The notes: generated from the letters alone by a model not told the origin. A stretch of 33,650 nt of DNA from Pyronema omphalodes (GCA_024516155.1 JAJJXM010000146.1:1-33650); one strand, 5' to 3'; positions 10,001-19,350 are shown, counted from the first letter of the stretch. Translations and numbers: made by a program.

Positions 10001-10149
10001 ACGACCACCTCCTACTCCTCGACAACCTCAGACGACGCCGCAATGTCATCATCGCCTACACGGACGGGTCGCACACCGCGTCTGGCACCGGCGCCGGATA
10101 CACAATCACCTCTGGACTACCCACCACCATCAACGCCATCGTACCCATG
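7048..10149 (+). pseudogene. LINE A ORF2, first part: endonuclease, RT, start of RNase H
   Basis: The start ATG overlaps the ORF1 stop. The APE-type endonuclease shows SHNMNRQ, LLQEINI, ITGDLNAHHALW and GSDHEVIRF. The RT shows KAPGPDG, LFLDVRGAFDNV, GIPQGSPASPILF and YMDD at 9104-9115. A poly-proline run (near 8320-8345) sits before the RT. There are three lesions before the N1 insertion. A run of eight C at 7234-7241 (seven would restore the frame seen in LINE B) shifts the frame. A second frameshift lies near 9525. A TGA at 9889-9891 replaces a Trp. The RNase H start (AYTDGSHTASGTGAGYTI) is cut by N1 after IVPM. Family role: target-primed reverse transcription. Confidence 0.88.
10136..10149. 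repeat. TSD of N1, 5' copy
   Basis: CCATCGTACCCATG matches 21051-21064 (CCATCGTACCTATG) with one difference. It lies within the IVPM codons of the LINE A RNase H frame. Confidence 0.85.
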
Positions 10150-10356
10150 AACGAACGATCATCCCACACGGCAACGGCGACCCCCCCCTGCATTCTCAAC
10201 AACGAGCACCGAAACCCCCGACTTTCTCATCGGATTCGGATTCGCAGCACTCTATTACGTTATTCTCTGAATTTTCAGGGAATTCTACGTTGTTTTTGTT
10301 GACTTTTGTCGCAAAATCAGAGTTTTCACGAGTTTTGGCTTACCCCACCTCACGAA

Positions 10357-10449
10357 ATGTCGCCAAAACAACGACAGAACAACGCTCGACGATCGAAACG
10401 GTCCGCAAACGCGTACAATGTTCTAGCCGACCTTCCTCATGATGGATCT
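10357..10449 (+). pseudogene. N1 ORF, 5' fragment (first 31 codons)
   Basis: The first ATG reads MSPKQRQNNARRSKRSANAY, then NVLADLPHDGS, where N2 is inserted. It aligns with the start of the N3 ORF. The rest of the gene is at 19351-20712. The N-terminus is basic. An open frame extends 17 codons upstream but without an ATG. Confidence 0.85.
10433..10449. repeat. TSD of N2, 5' copy (plus-strand view)
   Basis: TTCCTCATGATGGATCT recurs at 19334-19350. The next base, A, could belong to either the duplication or the element tail. Confidence 0.92.
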
Positions 10450-10779
10450 ATTTATTTATTTATTTATTTATTAACTCATACACGCATCCAACCGTAAGGT
10501 TATGGCGGAATCTACAGTAAATACAAAATTAAGAAACCCGGGTGTCAGGCCAGGCTCTCACTGGGTATGCCCCAGAGCTTGTCGTTAGGGTGTGGGGTTG
10601 TAGACCCCCAAGTCTCGTTGTGCTTTTGTTCGTCAAGCGTCGTCTGTTCCAGGAGCCCTGTACGCTCGGAGGCCACCTCGCCGGGTCGTTCCCCCATTTC
10701 CTCCACCCTTCCCCTCCCATTTTTAACCATTTTTCCGCCTTTATTTCCCCCACAAAGCAAAAACAAAACCAAAGCAAAG
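10450..10779 (-). repeat. N2 3' UTR, terminal hairpin and (AAAT)n tail
   Basis: There is no gene here. The ORF-proximal part resembles the N1/N3 3' UTR (GGAAATAAAGG, then a purine-rich stretch). The distal ~200 bases do not. At 10490-10501 the minus strand reads AACC-TTAC-GGTT, the same stem as in the other elements with another loop. The tail is about six AAAT units (10450-10473). Confidence 0.8.
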
Positions 10780-12192
10780 TTAAACCGCCGCCGGGCCACC
10801 TACGCCCCCACTCTCCTCCCCTCTCTCAACTCCTCCGCCGGTGTCTCCTGACTCTTTGCCCTTTGAGACACCCGGGCCCGCCCTGCCCCTCTTCTCCTCC
10901 CCTCTCTCCCCTTCTCCTTCCTTCTTCCTCAGTCTTCTCGCTGCCCCCCCTCGCCTCTCTCCCCTTCTTGCCGGTGGTGTTGTCAGTCCAAGATTGCCAT
11001 TCCCCAGCACAATCTGGACATTGATACCTCCGCTCTTCACGACTTCTGCCCAAGTCTTCTTCGCGGAGGGGGTATTCGTTTTCGGTTGGTGGGTAGTCTT
11101 TCCCCGTCCACCAGTCTTTGTCGTCGGGGGTTTGTCGCTGTTCTCCGTCGCGCGTTTCTTGTCGGCCTTATCGTTCCTCCTCTTCTTCTGCGCTTCCTCC
11201 CCCTCCACAGTCTTCCATCCATCCTTGTCCGCCAGGGCAGTGGTGGTGGGGGCATCGGGTAGAGTTGTGTCCTGAGCAGCATCGCTGTCAGGAGCGGGGT
11301 TGGTGGTCGCTACGGTCGAGGTTATCGCGAGAGGGCGCGGGGGATACTTGAGCATCAGAGCATCAAGCGCATCCTGGGCGGCGGAGGTCGCGTGCTGTGA
11401 GTGCATCAGGCTGTGCTCCGGTGATGCATCTCGTTTCTTGTTGATTGCCGGTCGTTGGTTTGTCGGCGTGGTTGGTCCGGTGTTCTGATCGCTCCCTCGT
11501 CGCTTTCTTTTCCCGGGAGGGTTGCGTACAGCGTGCAGAACGTCCTGAATATCGTGCTGGACATGGGAGAGTTGCATCGTCATCTCCTCCATAGCGGAGG
11601 GGGAGGTCGGCGGGCCTGGAAGAGGGAGGGCCTGTGGAGCAATGCGTTCGTCGAGCTGTTTTGTGAGGGTGTCAACAGCAGCTTTGAGGGCTGCTGTTTC
11701 GGCGATGGACTTCTGGTAGGCCTTGCGTAGCGCCACCTCTTCCACGGCCATCTTGTCCATCTTTCTCGTCAGTGTGTCGAGTTTATCGAAGACAGTTTGG
11801 AAGGCGCTTTCCATCTCGTCGCCGATTGCGCCTGTGCGCCGCTCGATGAGCCAGTCAAGGTGGGCTCCTACTGTCGCGTTGGCTGCGCAGTACTGAAGGA
11901 TGTTTTCAGCACTGCTGTCGATTTCCGCCCCGAAGACATATGCGCTGACAGCTTCGTGCACCAGCTCCTTGCGCCATTTGCGAACTGGTGAATCGCCATA
12001 ATTGGTGGCGAATCGTGGGGGTGGTGGTGGTGCTTCTGAGGCTACAGAAGGCGCGCGCTGGAGCGTGTTTCCGGCGCTGAATCCATCATTTTCATCGACT
12101 TTTCCGTCTCTTCCATCAAAAGTAGAATCGGATCTATCTTCTGGAAGGTCCACAAGGGCTTGGAACGCGTTCCCAGACTGCTTGGGCCGTGG
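10780..12192 (-). pseudogene. N2 ORF, main part (coiled-coil protein)
   Basis: The frame runs from the LINE B junction to a TAA at 10780. It aligns with the N3 protein: NVLADLPHDGS corresponds to QALVDLPEDRS, followed by TFDGRDGKVDE. The first third after that is highly diverged. A coiled coil (KLDTLTRKMDKMAVEEVAL onward) is followed by MEEMTMQLS, a basic NLS-like PPGKRKRRGSDQ, GWKTVE and KKTWAEVVKSGG. The C-terminus is Gly/Glu/Arg rich. The original start lies at 19132, and a TAA occurs at codon 7 there, so this copy is a pseudogene unless translated from the first ATG in this part (12153). Confidence 0.82.
12179..12192. repeat. TSD of LINE B, tail-side copy
   Basis: TGCTTGGGCCGTGG recurs exactly at 19089-19102. 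It joins the two pieces of the N2 ORF in frame. Confidence 0.93.
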
Positions 12193-13029
12193 TTGTTTGT
12201 TTGTTTGTTTGTTCTCTCATTACTTGTTTGCAACCCGAAGGTTATGACAAGGGACAGATAATTACAAAAGAGAAGAAGAAAGAAATGTAAAAGCAAAAAC
12301 CCAGTCTCCACCTCTACCAGTCTCCTCCTCTTGATCGTTGTGGTTGTGGGGTCTGTCCCCACTGTTACTACGGGGGTTTCTTGTCCAAGCGCGTCTGATG
12401 TTCCAAGTGCCCTGCTTGCACAGAGGCCGCCTCGCCGGGCTCCTCCCTTTCCTCCTCCCTTCCCCTTCCCATGTTTAGCCATTTTACCGCCTTTGTTTCC
12501 TCCGCGTACAAAAGAAAAAGGTAACTCCCGTCGTCCTCCTCTGCCCCTTCCCCGCGCCCCTCTCTCTCCTTTCGCAACGTCTCGCACTCCTCCCGCCCTT
12601 CGAACATAAGAAAAACATCGTCGCACCCAAACAAAGGAAAGTACAAAAGAAACTCGTCTGCCCTCTCTCGCCTGTCGTCCCCGTCATCTCCCTGCCTGTG
12701 CACCATTCCACCATCCGTTCCCTTCCCACCCGCCGTACCATAAAACAACTCCAACCCGTAAGACAAACAATTGAAAGACAAAGAAAAGAAAACTCAAAAC
12801 ACCCGAACCCCAAGCAGACCCAAGCAACGACCCCAGCCCGATCCCGTCACCGCGTGCCCGTTCCCTTTCCCTCCGCCTATCCCTCTTCTACCTTCTCCTT
12901 TTGCTTGTCCCCTTTTTCTTTTTTTTTTTTTTTTTTACAAAACAGAAATCCTAAGTAAGAAAGCACTGCAAAATCAGCGCGCGCGAAAGTTCCTAAGGTA
13001 CTGCGGTCAGTGTAGTCAGCGGTAGGGGT
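12193..13029 (-). repeat. LINE B 3' UTR with terminal hairpin and (CAAA)n tail
   Basis: These ~840 bases hold no convincing gene. On the minus strand they contain an A-run of about 18 (near 12918-12936) and a purine-rich stretch. The last ~270 bases are almost identical to the ends of N1 and N3. Minus-strand AACC-TTCG-GGTT lies at 12232-12243, followed by GCAAACAAGTAATGAGAGAA and about five CAAA units. In some LINEs the RT recognises a 3' stem-loop of its own RNA. Applying that here is inference. Confidence 0.85.
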
Positions 13030-16000
13030 CTATCCCCTTCTGCGAGGCTTCTCTAGCCGGGAGTGTGCCCAGGTCGAGGTAGCAACCTTGGTTGCAGAGA
13101 TAAAGGTGGAAAGAGCCTTGGTGCCGGAGGGGGTGTCCAGAATGGTGTTTAGGTTGATCCGGGAGTGTTGTCTGAGTTTGAGGTCCTTCCTGAGTGTGGA
13201 GCGAGCGGCCTGGAAGTCGGGGCAGCTCAGGAGGAGGTGTCGAGGCGTCTGCGGTGGATGGATTGGGCAGCTGCAGCTGCGGGAGGGGTATGCGTCGGAT
13301 GGAGGGTGGGCCAGGCAGTTGAGGAAGTACCCGTGGCCGGTGCGAAGACCCAGGATTGCAGTTGTTATCCAGCGGGGGTTTTCGGTGTACGCAGTGTCCA
13401 TTTTGCGGCGGTGTGTGGCGGCGTACGTGCGCGGTCGGGGGAAAGAGGTGAACCAGGTAGCCCAGTCTTCGGTGTACCTCTCTCGGGCGCGGCGGCGCAG
13501 CCAAGTGAGGGATATCGGTAGTTGTCGGCGTGGCGGTACTGTTGTCGCCTGTCGGGCCAGTTCGTCGGCGGCTTCGTTTCCGGGGACGCTAGTGTGTCCT
13601 GGGACCCAGTGGATGGTAATTGAGGTACCGTAAGTGTGAAGGTCGTGAGCGGTGTTGTGGATGGCCCAGGCGAGCTCCTGGCCGGGGCCTCGACGGAGGT
13701 GAGAGGCTCGACGTATCGCTGCTTGGTTGTCGGTAAAAACGTGGATGTGTTTGTCGTATAGGTCGTTGCGTCCAATATGTGTCAGGCATGTCCGGAGTCC
13801 TTCGTGGATGGCCATAACTTCCGCGTCGAAGACTTCTGTTCTGTCGCCCATGGGCACTATGGAGTCGACAGGTCGTGGCAGCCCGTGGGGGATGGTGTAG
13901 CCTGCGCCTGTTATGCCGTCAAGTTGAGAGCCGTCCGTGTATAGTAGGATAGTATCCGATCGTTGGCGAAGGGCGTGGAGGAGGAGGAGGTGGTCGTCGG
14001 CAGCTTCAGCCTTCGGGGAGGGGGAGATGTCGATCGTTAATGTAGGGGCGAGGTCGTCGTCGGGGATGTTTTGGGAGGTGTCCTCGATTTCGGCGTTTGG
14101 TTGGACCCACGGGGAGAGGGTGCTGATGACGTGCAGGAGGCGGGACGGGGCTTGTCCTGGGACGTGCCACGGGTGGTCGTACTCGGTGTCCGGGTTGATG
14201 GAGGCATCCCCGATACTCGGGGCGGGAAACGAGACGGGGCAGCGTGTGATGATAGGGTGCGAGGCGGGTAAAGTGAGGGTGCGCAGGGCGTATTTCCGCT
14301 GGCGGTTGTCAAGACGTACTGTGACGGGGGGGAGTGCGGATTCATTGTGGAGGGCCAGGATCGGAGTAGAGGTGAAGGCGTTGAGAATCCTGCGGAGGGC
14401 GGTGTTCTGTTGATTCTGGAGGGTGCGGGCAAGGTCTTTTTGTTGGTTCCACCATATCTCTGCGCCGTAGCCTGCTCGCGACTGGACACACGCCTGGTAG
14501 ATTAGTCTCGTAGCAGCGGGGGACAGACCTGTTTCGTACCGTGCTAACCTACACAGTGCGTTCAGAGTTCTTTGCGCGGCGGTTACTCGTCTAGCTACAT
14601 GTTTTCTAAAGTTAAGTTTCCTATCTAAATACAGGCCTATCCACCTCACAACATCCTTCTCTCCTCCTTGTGTTCCCGGTGTGATAACTGTACCGTTTGG
14701 TAACTTAACTTTTTCCTCCTCAGTGATGCTATCGGTGCGTGCCCAGTGGAAATGCAGGAGCTCTGACTTGGCATCGTCAAATGCAACGGCGTTTGCGTCG
14801 GCCCACCGAAAGGCTGTTGTCGTAATGTTCTCGAGTGCGCGGGCGTTCGCTTTTCTGGTGCGTCCCTGGACGACGATCGCTACGTCGTCAATGTAGCTAG
14901 GTGTCCAGGCGTACGGGTGTACCTGCGCTAGTTCGTCGAATAATGGGCGGAGGTATAATAAGAAAAGTATGGGGGATGCAGGGGAACCTTGTGGGATGCC
15001 TGTTTGCACTGGGCGTTGCGTGTCAGTTCGCCCATCGAACGCCAGAGCGATCGTGCGATCTGCGAGGAAAGACTGGCACCACGATACTACTGGTCGCGGG
15101 CACCCGAGCTGTCGTAATGTTTGTTGGAGGCGTTCAGCAGGGACGTTGTCGAATGCTCCACGAACATCGAGGAAGAGGGCAGAGGTTAGCATTCCGTGAG
15201 ATTTCCCAATCTCGACGTCGTGCACCAGCGCCATCGCCGCGTCAATTGCTGATCTCTGCGGGCGTCCACCTATTTGGTCTCTATGTAGTAAGTCGTGAGA
15301 GTCTGCCATCGTGCCTAGGCGAGTGGCCATTAGTTTTTCGAGGGTCTTCCCAAGGCAGTTTAGGAGCGCAATCGGACGGTATGCCTTTGGATTGCTGTAA
15401 TCCGGCTTGTTAGGTTTGGCGATAATGACTGTGGTGGCCTGGCGCCAGCATCGTGGATGGTAGCCTACCGTCCCTAATGTGGCGTAGAGGTTGTTCATGT
15501 GTTCGGGGATGGTAAGGTATGCTTGGCGCAGGCAGGCGAATGTGAGCCCATCGGGTCCGGGCGCCTTCGTCGGCGAGGAGGAGAATATCGCTGTTTCTAC
15601 CTCTGTCGGTGTAAAGGTTGTCCACTGCAGCTCGCGGCGCGGGGGGAGGACGGACGGAGGCGGTGGTGGCGGCGGCGGGGGAAACAACTTTTGGAAGGCC
15701 TCCACCTTTGCGTCGAAGGAGCTGCAGATTGTCTCTTGGCCGTTTATCATTGCGCGGAGGTTTGGTGTTAGCTGAGCACGCCGAGGGTTGGTGTACCTAA
15801 ACGCCTGCCACACATCGGGTCCTTCGGCTTGGGAAAGATATTCCTTCCACTTTGCATCTTTCGCCGTTCGAATGGTCCTGTGGTATTCGTTTCGGTGTTG
15901 TTTGTAGTTTAGGTGGGATCTATCGTCACGTTTGCGTTTCCACTTACGTCTTGCTTTGGTCATCTTTTTCCTTGCCTCGGTGACTTCTGTGGTCCACCAG

Positions 16001-16950
16001 CTCTTCGATTGTGGGGTCACTTGTAGTACGGGGGTGGACGTAGTTGCGGCATTAAGGATGGCATCACGTATTGACTCCGCCCACGCATCGAGGTTGTCTG
16101 TGGTAGGGTAGTTGCGGTATTGTGTCCATGATGGTGTGAGGGCTGAGCACGAGGCACGGAGGGTTTCGGCGAAGAGCTCCCAATCCGTCTTTTTCCAGTT
16201 CAGTCGGTTTGTTGGGGGGGTTGTTTCAGCGTCTGGGTGGGTTGTGTGCACTTCGAAACGTATGACTTCATGGTCAGATCCCGTAGCGTTGTCGTCGTCA
16301 ATTGCCCAGTTGATTGTCTCCTCTGCCATGTGGGGCGATGCTAGGGTCAGGTCGAGGACGGAAGAACTGCGGCCTTGGTTGTAGTAGTAGGTGGGGATGT
16401 CAGGGACGGACACGAGGGTCCAGTCTCGTTGTTCGATGAGGTCAACTATTTCTGTGGCGCGGGTGGGGGAACGTGTGGAGGAGTTCCACAGGGCATGGTG
16501 AGCGTTGAGGTCACCTGTGATGATGCACCTGCGGGGGAGGGGGAGGGGGGTGAGGGCTCTCGGGATGGTATAAATATTGCTTTCGGGGTGTTTTTCGTTG
16601 TATATATTAAAAAGAAAGAAAGAAGGAATTAAGTCGGTGCCTACCTCAAGGACCTGGAGGTCAGGATCCGCGCATATATCGGTGCGCTGAGAAACCCTGA
16701 GGTATGGGTTTGTCCTGGTCACATAGGCGGCTGTTCTGTTGGTGGTTCTATCTCCACGCGGCGGCAAGACCAGTGTGAAAGATGGGTGTGTGGTGGCGTA
16801 TGTTATGTCGGTTATGTGAATTTCTTGTATTAGGATTATGTCGGCTGTGTTGTGTGCGCTATTCAGCAGCGCATCGAGTGCTGTTCGTTGTCGGTTCACG
16901 TTGTGGGAGACGATCCGTATGGTTGCTGCCAGTCTGTTGTAGCTAGACAT
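13030..16950 (-). CDS. LINE B ORF2: endonuclease, reverse transcriptase, RNase H (1306 aa)
   Basis: The protein nicks the target and reverse-transcribes the LINE RNA at that nick. An APE-like endonuclease fills about residues 10-240 (SHNVNRQ, LIQEIHI, ITGDLNAHHALW, GSDHEVIRF). A poly-Pro run precedes the RT. The RT has KAPGPDG, LFLDVRGAFDNV, GIPQGSPASPILF and YIDD (Tyr at residue 686). RNase H starts near residue 1000, with LYTDGS (Asp 1006), FDAEVMAIHEG, FTDNQAA and HWVPGHTSVPGNEAADELA. Near the C-terminus is a CxC..H..H..C cluster (CSCPIHPPQTPRHLLLSC). All catalytic residues I can place are present. The start ATG overlaps the ORF1 stop by eight bases (ATGTCTAG), which suggests coupled translation. 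Confidence 0.95.
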   Translation of the reverse strand: MSSYNRLAATIRIVSHNVNRQRTALDALLNSAHNTADIILIQEIHITDITYATTHPSFTLVLPPRGDRTTNRTAAYVTRTNPYLRVSQRTDICADPDLQVLEVGTDLIPSFFLFNIYNEKHPESNIYTIPRALTPLPLPRRCIITGDLNAHHALWNSSTRSPTRATEIVDLIEQRDWTLVSVPDIPTYYYNQGRSSSVLDLTLASPHMAEETINWAIDDDNATGSDHEVIRFEVHTTHPDAETTPPTNRLNWKKTDWELFAETLRASCSALTPSWTQYRNYPTTDNLDAWAESIRDAILNAATTSTPVLQVTPQSKSWWTTEVTEARKKMTKARRKWKRKRDDRSHLNYKQHRNEYHRTIRTAKDAKWKEYLSQAEGPDVWQAFRYTNPRRAQLTPNLRAMINGQETICSSFDAKVEAFQKLFPPPPPPPPPSVLPPRRELQWTTFTPTEVETAIFSSSPTKAPGPDGLTFACLRQAYLTIPEHMNNLYATLGTVGYHPRCWRQATTVIIAKPNKPDYSNPKAYRPIALLNCLGKTLEKLMATRLGTMADSHDLLHRDQIGGRPQRSAIDAAMALVHDVEIGKSHGMLTSALFLDVRGAFDNVPAERLQQTLRQLGCPRPVVSWCQSFLADRTIALAFDGRTDTQRPVQTGIPQGSPASPILFLLYLRPLFDELAQVHPYAWTPSYIDDVAIVVQGRTRKANARALENITTTAFRWADANAVAFDDAKSELLHFHWARTDSITEEEKVKLPNGTVITPGTQGGEKDVVRWIGLYLDRKLNFRKHVARRVTAAQRTLNALCRLARYETGLSPAATRLIYQACVQSRAGYGAEIWWNQQKDLARTLQNQQNTALRRILNAFTSTPILALHNESALPPVTVRLDNRQRKYALRTLTLPASHPIITRCPVSFPAPSIGDASINPDTEYDHPWHVPGQAPSRLLHVISTLSPWVQPNAEIEDTSQNIPDDDLAPTLTIDISPSPKAEAADDHLLLLHALRQRSDTILLYTDGSQLDGITGAGYTIPHGLPRPVDSIVPMGDRTEVFDAEVMAIHEGLRTCLTHIGRNDLYDKHIHVFTDNQAAIRRASHLRRGPGQELAWAIHNTAHDLHTYGTSITIHWVPGHTSVPGNEAADELARQATTVPPRRQLPISLTWLRRRARERYTEDWATWFTSFPRPRTYAATHRRKMDTAYTENPRWITTAILGLRTGHGYFLNCLAHPPSDAYPSRSCSCPIHPPQTPRHLLLSCPDFQAARSTLRKDLKLRQHSRINLNTILDTPSGTKALSTFISATKVATSTWAHSRLEKPRRRG

Positions 16951-18652
16951 GGGCGTTCATCTCAGTGTCTCTGTCGGCTGGGTTGGGTGGGGCGGCGGCG
17001 GGGTTTTGTGACGCTGTCCAGGCTTCTTTGAATATGCGGATGCGTACGGGGCATTGCTTGCTGAAGCCTGGGTGGTCGAGGTCGGGGAGGTTGGCGTCCG
17101 CGCAGTTTTTGCAATGGTATCTAGTGTGCTCACAACTCTTACCTTTGCTTTGGGGGCAGTCGTTGCAGGCGTGGTCGTCCGTGGGGTGGTTCTGGCCGCA
17201 GATGCCGCAGGTGGGGCCTTGCGGTCCAGTGCAGTTGGTGTAGTGGTGGCCAAAGAGCAAGCAGCGCCGACACTGGTCGGTCCGTCGGGCAGAGTGGTAC
17301 TCGGTGACTCTTCGGGGCTCGAAGAGTACCATGACTCGTTTGCGCTTCAGGAGTGCTAGCTCTTCGGCGGTACGTACCGCAATAACCACACTGGACGCTT
17401 CCTTGCCCACACGTTTCTCCGCGGTCGTCATATATCGGGGGGGTTGCGCCAGGGTGACATGTCCGTTGCTGCGTTCGATCTCCTCTTGGAGGAGGCGCAT
17501 TCCGTCGGGGGAGTCGGGGTATTGGCTCGTGGGGATTCCATGAACTGCGAGCTTATACCACCGCTCGTTCAGGCGGGGTGCGGCGATGGAGGTGTTGACC
17601 TGTTGCGTCGCTGTGTGAATGGTCCCTAGGTTCTTGGTCAGCTCGGATTCAGTGGTGCCGTCTGTCATGGTCACGATGAGGTTTCCTGATGAGGCTTGTC
17701 TGATCGTGGCGACAGCCATGTGAGGCGGCGCCTGTGCCTGGGTGAGTGCAGCGTTGATCGCCCTTCCCAGTTGGGCTTTGGTATTGACGTCGATTTCCGC
17801 AGGGTTGGGGCAGGGCAGGTTGATTTCCTGGGGGCGGGTGCGTTGGCGTCGGGGGTGCGGTTTTGCGGGGGGGTTGCTTTTGGGGGCGTGGGCGGGGAAG
17901 GAGAGGTCAGCGACGGTTGTGCCGGAGGTCCACGGCTGGTGAGTGGTCGTGGGGGGGTTGTGGCGGCGAGTAGTGGTGGAGGTCGGTATGGCGATGTTGT
18001 GGTGGCGAAGGGCGTTTTCCAGGAGTCGGCATCGTTCTTTCCAGTATTGGAGGTCGTTGGGGGGTGAGTTGGCGGTGGTCGTTTGTTCGGGGTGGGGTTG
18101 ACGTTGGGGCTGTGTCGGAGGGGGCGGGCTGGGTTTTGTGATTTTGTCGAGTCTTTTGTTGATGGTGTCGATGGAATGGACAATAGGTCGGAGCGCGTCG
18201 TTGGTCTTTTTCGAAATCATGGTGGCGATGGCTGAGAGGAGGTCGTTGTCGGGCTGAGGCTGGGGGCTGGGGTTGACGTCGGAAGCAGTTATTGCGTGCT
18301 GGCTGTCGTTGAGGTTCAGGTCAGAGTCGGATTCGGAGTCGGTGTCGGGGCAGCTGTCAGTGTCCATGGCGGTCGGCATTGTTTCGACGGGGGTCCCATC
18401 GAGGTTCACGTGGGTGTTTGTTTTCGGTCGGGTGACATTTTTGCGGAGGAGGTCGAGGTCGCGTCTAGAGGCGGATTTTTTGGCGGGGGGTTTGGTGACT
18501 TTTCCGGAGACGGTCGTTGATTTCTTAGAGGTCGCGATGGCGGAGGAGCCAGCGTGCGGGGCGTTGATTTGGGAAAGCTCGTCGGGGCTAAAAATATTCT
18601 CGGGTACCTGCATACGCGAGGGCGTGGCGGGGATGGGTGCGTTAGCGTCCAT
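16943..18652 (-). CDS. LINE B ORF1: gag-like nucleic-acid-binding protein (569 aa)
   Basis: The first ATG after the 5' UTR gives 569 codons without a break. Residues 1-125 are Ser/Thr/Asp rich and nearly the same as LINE A. A possible coiled coil follows (ALRPIVHSIDTINKRLDKI), then a Pro-rich middle. Around residues 350-430 lies a region beginning WYKLAVHGIPT that may be an RRM-like fold. From about residue 460 come CRRCLLFGHHYTNC, CGICGQNHPTDDHAC and a final C..C..C..H..C cluster. In Tad/I-type LINEs ORF1 coats the element RNA. The ATG lies in the arm of a 10-bp hairpin. Confidence 0.92.
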   Translation of the reverse strand: MDANAPIPATPSRMQVPENIFSPDELSQINAPHAGSSAIATSKKSTTVSGKVTKPPAKKSASRRDLDLLRKNVTRPKTNTHVNLDGTPVETMPTAMDTDSCPDTDSESDSDLNLNDSQHAITASDVNPSPQPQPDNDLLSAIATMISKKTNDALRPIVHSIDTINKRLDKITKPSPPPPTQPQRQPHPEQTTTANSPPNDLQYWKERCRLLENALRHHNIAIPTSTTTRRHNPPTTTHQPWTSGTTVADLSFPAHAPKSNPPAKPHPRRQRTRPQEINLPCPNPAEIDVNTKAQLGRAINAALTQAQAPPHMAVATIRQASSGNLIVTMTDGTTESELTKNLGTIHTATQQVNTSIAAPRLNERWYKLAVHGIPTSQYPDSPDGMRLLQEEIERSNGHVTLAQPPRYMTTAEKRVGKEASSVVIAVRTAEELALLKRKRVMVLFEPRRVTEYHSARRTDQCRRCLLFGHHYTNCTGPQGPTCGICGQNHPTDDHACNDCPQSKGKSCEHTRYHCKNCADANLPDLDHPGFSKQCPVRIRIFKEAWTASQNPAAAPPNPADRDTEMNAHV

Positions 18653-18681
18653 CGCTTAACCGGTGGTGAGGTAAGCGATGG
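18649..18681 (-). promoter_or_regulatory. Hairpin that covers the LINE B ORF1 start codon
   Basis: Arms CCATCGCTTA and TAAGCGATGG (10 bp, exact) enclose a 13-nt loop. The ORF1 ATG is in the 3' arm on the minus strand, as in LINE A. Confidence 0.6.
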
Positions 18682-19088
18682 CGAAGAGTCACGTGAGGAG
18701 GCTCTTGCTAAGCGAGCACGAAGATTTCTCGCGAGGAAAGGGGTCCGGAGGGGGGGAAATTTGGGGGATCACCACAACCAGTGCTGCTGGTGGGGGGGGG
18801 ATTTGGGGGGGGGGGGGATTTCGGTATGCCGAAACCGAAAATAAGGTCGGTTTGATGATTGGGGGGCGGGTGGTGGAGCGGCGTTGATGAAAGTGCCCGG
18901 AATCCGGCCCGGAGGTCCCAGAATCGCGTTTTTCCGCTGAATCTCAACGGTAAACGGTAGCTGGGTTTCGAAAATCGAGATTCGGGGTAATTCCGAGGTA
19001 AGAAACCGATTGCCGATTCGAAAATCGGGGAAATTGTTGTTGTTGTCGCAAATGCAGGGGGGGGTCAGCGGTTGCTGTGTGGTGTTGT
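18653..19088 (-). promoter_or_regulatory. LINE B 5' UTR and presumed internal promoter
   Basis: No gene is seen. Very similar to the LINE A 5' UTR: it starts with ACACCACACAGCAACC, a C-run and CAACAACAACAA. It includes the TTTCGG-CATA-CCGAAA hairpin (18819-18834) and long C-runs (G on the plus strand, 18791-18818). Promoter function is assumed from LINE biology. Confidence 0.6.
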
Positions 19089-19102
19089 TGCTTGGGCCGT
19101 GG
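19089..19102. repeat. TSD of LINE B, 5'-side copy
   Basis: TGCTTGGGCCGTGG is identical to 12179-12192. Confidence 0.93.
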
Positions 19103-19132
19103 GGCGCGGAGTTAACGAGGTTTTGGTGGCAT
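19089..19132 (-). pseudogene. N2 ORF, 5' fragment with a TAA at codon 7
   Basis: From the ATG at 19132 the minus strand reads MPPKPR, TAA (19112-19114), then LRAPRPKQ, where LINE B enters. N3 has MSPKQRQNNAQRAKRSGNAY at this place. The stop may come from a CAA codon. The region from 19133 to 19333 is the N2 5' UTR, which starts with the N-type box. Confidence 0.8.
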
Positions 19133-19333
19133 TTCGCGTGGTGGGGTAAGCCAAAACGCGTGAAAACTCTGATTTCGCGGCGAAAATCAACGAAATCAAC
19201 GTAGAACTCTCTGGAAATTCACAGAGATACGTAAATGAGTGCTGCGAATCCGAATCCGATGGAAAAATCGATGGTTTCGGTGCTGGTTGTTGCAAACGCA
19301 GGGGGGGGTTCGCCGTTGCCGTGTGGTGTTGCG

Positions 19334-19350
19334 TTCCTCATGATGGATCT
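19334..19350. repeat. TSD of N2, second copy
   Basis: TTCCTCATGATGGATCT is identical to 10433-10449, and N1 resumes here. Confidence 0.92.

Larger units (their letters stand above)
12193..19088 (-). mobile_element. LINE B: full-length, apparently intact Tad1-like LINE
   Basis: The element is 6896 bp with a 14-bp TSD, a 5' box (ACAACACCACACAGCAACC), intact ORF1 and ORF2 overlapping by 8 bp, a long 3' UTR and a (CAAA)n tail. No stop, frameshift or catalytic loss is visible. It is the innermost insertion of the nest and so younger than N2, N1 and LINE A. It is the best candidate for an active autonomous LINE in this window. Confidence 0.92.
10450..19333 (-). mobile_element. N2: ORF-bearing non-autonomous LINE relative, split by LINE B
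   Basis: On the minus strand it starts at 19333 with the N-type box (CAACACCACACGGCAACGG) and ends at 10450 with (AAAT)n. Its own length is about 1.97 kb after removing LINE B. It belongs to another subfamily than N1 and N3: the middle of the protein and the 3' end differ, while the end of the ORF is nearly the same. Confidence 0.88.

Noticed and set aside
10447..10475. Plain microsatellite (ATTT)n
   Set aside because: It is the tail of N2, directly flanked by the 17-bp TSD.
10841..11275. Plus-strand ORFs antisense to the N2 coding region (and similar ones opposite N1 and N3)
   Set aside because: They are Pro/Ser/Leu-rich shadows of the purine-rich coding strand with no homology-like motifs.
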